Origin: Anaerolineae bacterium
GTDB taxonomy: Bacteria > Chloroflexota > Anaerolineae > Promineifilales > Promineifilaceae
Length of the DNA stretch: 5,536 bases
Direction of reading: 5' to 3'
Assembly (NCBI GenBank): GCA_028277515.1
Contig: JANQGC010000268.1
Coordinates: 1-5,536 of the forward strand
Shown: piece by piece, positions 4,201 through 5,536 of the stretch
Position numbering within the stretch: position 1 is the stretch's first letter
How the letters are laid out: each line of letters starts with the position of its first letter
The notes under the pieces: generated by a model
Told to the model about the DNA's origin: nothing
Databases searched by the model: none
Seen by the model: the letters and a program-made list of their open reading frames with translations, nothing else
Translations under genes and position numbers: made by a program

Positions 4201-5536
4201 ATGCCTCTAAGTAAACGCTATAATCCAAGAACGAACGAACCCAATATTCAAGCTGATTGGCAGCAGAGTAAGCGTTATCATTTTGACCCTGCTGGAAAAA
4301 AGCCGGTTTTCAGCATTGATACGCCGCCGCCAACTGTCTCTGGCCACCTTCACTTAGGACACGTTTATTCTTACAGTCACGCTGACTTTTTAGCCCGTTT
4401 CATGCGTATGACCGGCCACAATGTATTTTATCCAATGGGTTTCGATGATAATGGCCTGCCCACGGAGCGACTGGTTGAACGCACGATGGGCATCTATGCC
4501 CTGGAAATCGGCCGGTCAGCTTTCATTGAAAAATGTTTACAAGTTAGCAAGGAGGCTGAAAAAGATTATCGTCAATTATGGACTCGCCTGGGATTATCCA
4601 TTGATTGGCGCTACTCCTATCGCACCATTGATGATCGTTCGCGCCGTCTTGCCCAATTATCCTTTCTCGATCTCTATCAAAAAGGATTAGCTTACCGGGA
4701 TAAAGCGCCCACTATCTGGTGTCCGGAATGCCGGACAGCTATCGCCCAGGCCGAATTAGATGATTTAGAACGGGAGACGACATTTCATACACTAGCCTTT
4801 CAATTGGCAGACGGCCGCACACTGCCCATCGCTACAACCCGGCCGGAACTGCTACCTGCTTGTGTTGCCGTCTTCGTCCACCCGGAAGATGATCGATTTA
4901 GACAGATGATTGGTAGTGCGGTGATCCTGCCCCATTACGGCCGTCGCGTCCCCTTGTTAGCAGACCCAGATGCCGATCCACAAAAAGGTACCGGTGCTGT
5001 GATGTGCTGCACATTCGGTGACACGGCCGATGTGCAATGGTGGCGAACACACAAACTGGATCTGATCGAAGCGATAGACCAACAAGGACGAATGACCCCG
5101 GCCGCCGGCCAGTTACAAGGTCTGACAACAAAAGATGCGCGGGCGAAGATCGTCTCGCTTCTAAAGAGTAATGGACACATATTAGAACAAAAACCGGCTG
5201 GCCAGACTATCCGTATTCACGAACGCTGCGATACGCCAATTGAATACATCGTTTCCCAGCAATGGTTCATTCGTGTCCTTGACTACAAAGATGAATTTTT
5301 ACGAGCCGGTGACCAGGTCAACTGGCATCCGCCGCATATGAAAAATCGTTATACACAATGGGTGCAGGATCTAAGCTGGGATTGGGGCATCTCTCGCCAG
5401 CGATATTTCGGCGTCCCCTTTCCAATCTGGTACTGTGACGGTTGCGGCCAAACACTCACGGCCGATGAAGCGGATTTACCCCTCGATCCCCAGGCGCAAG
5501 GACCCGGTCGCGCCTGCCCGAAATGTGATGGACGAT
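4201..5536 (+). CDS. valS: Valyl-tRNA synthetase, N-terminal 445 residues (cut by window edge)
   Basis: This class Ia aminoacyl-tRNA synthetase attaches valine to tRNA-Val in the cytoplasm. The open frame runs without a stop from 4201 to the window end. The HIGH signature is H51-L-G-H54 after PPPTVSG, followed by FYPMGFDDNGLPTE (76-89). A WCPEC pair (173-177) precedes the CP1 editing domain, marked by ATTRPELLPA (211-220) and KGTGAVMCCTFGD (262-274). SQQWFIR (352-358), SWDWGISRQRYFGVPFPIWY (392-411) and cysteine pairs at 412/415 and 439/442, probably a zinc knuckle, follow. The KMSKS loop and anticodon-binding domain lie beyond the window. The DDNGLPTE stretch is characteristic, from memory, of the archaeal/rickettsial/actinobacterial-like ValRS type and not the E. 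coli type. IleRS and LeuRS are related, but motif wording and the GUC T-box support ValRS. Confidence 0.93.
   Translation, partial: MPLSKRYNPRTNEPNIQADWQQSKRYHFDPAGKKPVFSIDTPPPTVSGHLHLGHVYSYSHADFLARFMRMTGHNVFYPMGFDDNGLPTERLVERTMGIYALEIGRSAFIEKCLQVSKEAEKDYRQLWTRLGLSIDWRYSYRTIDDRSRRLAQLSFLDLYQKGLAYRDKAPTIWCPECRTAIAQAELDDLERETTFHTLAFQLADGRTLPIATTRPELLPACVAVFVHPEDDRFRQMIGSAVILPHYGRRVPLLADPDADPQKGTGAVMCCTFGDTADVQWWRTHKLDLIEAIDQQGRMTPAAGQLQGLTTKDARAKIVSLLKSNGHILEQKPAGQTIRIHERCDTPIEYIVSQQWFIRVLDYKDEFLRAGDQVNWHPPHMKNRYTQWVQDLSWDWGISRQRYFGVPFPIWYCDGCGQTLTADEADLPLDPQAQGPGRACPKCDGR

Noticed and set aside
4898..5180. Minus-strand ORFs inside valS
   Set aside because: They are antisense shadows of the conserved CP1 editing domain coding sequence.

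Overview
The window is ordinary bacterial chromosome of roughly 50% GC. It holds two divergently transcribed units that face away from a shared control region. A lysine-biosynthesis operon of the LysW (amino-group carrier protein, alpha-aminoadipate) type runs leftward. A valyl-tRNA synthetase gene runs rightward. LysW-type lysine synthesis, a T-box leader, a ValRS of the 'DDNGLPTE' type and intergenic palindromic repeats together suggest a Chloroflexota bacterium (Anaerolineae/Caldilineae-like), with Deinococcota as the main alternative. This placement is inference, because no rRNA or other phylogenetic marker is present.

The lysine operon (minus strand, 3507 down to 1 and beyond) has the order lysW - lysX - lysY - lysZ - lysJ. 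LysW carries the substrate on its C-terminal glutamate. LysX ligates alpha-aminoadipate to it, LysZ phosphorylates the side-chain carboxylate, LysY reduces it to the semialdehyde and LysJ transaminates it to LysW-lysine. The genes are tightly packed: a 13-nt gap, a 22-nt overlap, a short gap and a 4-nt ATGA overlap. LysJ is cut by the left edge.

The main finding is the 350-nt leader of this operon. A near-consensus sigma70-type promoter (TTGACA, 17 nt, TATATT) is followed by two consecutive attenuator modules. Each module has a short ORF with a lysine-codon cluster (KKGKK, then KKQKKSKK) followed by an intrinsic terminator. The two peptides align (KKxKK-N-P-RY-I/L), so the modules look like a tandem duplication. 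The first ORF begins almost at the predicted transcription start, so it may be leaderless. Neither ORF has been called as a gene by length-based criteria. This looks like two ribosome-mediated lysine attenuators in series.

Between the two promoters (about 3541-3800) lies a non-coding, GC-richer palindromic element that resembles a dispersed repeat or MITE.

On the plus strand a consensus promoter (TTGACA, 16 nt, TATAAT at 3845-3872) drives a T-box riboswitch leader of about 320 nt. It has a Stem I with an AG bulge, a distal loop and a GUC (valine) specifier candidate, a GNRA-capped Stem III, the T-box sequence with a UGGU bulge, and a terminator. After this comes valS (4201 to beyond 5536). 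Both operons are therefore controlled by amino-acid-sensing transcription attenuation, but by different mechanisms: ribosome stalling for lysine, and direct tRNA binding for valine.
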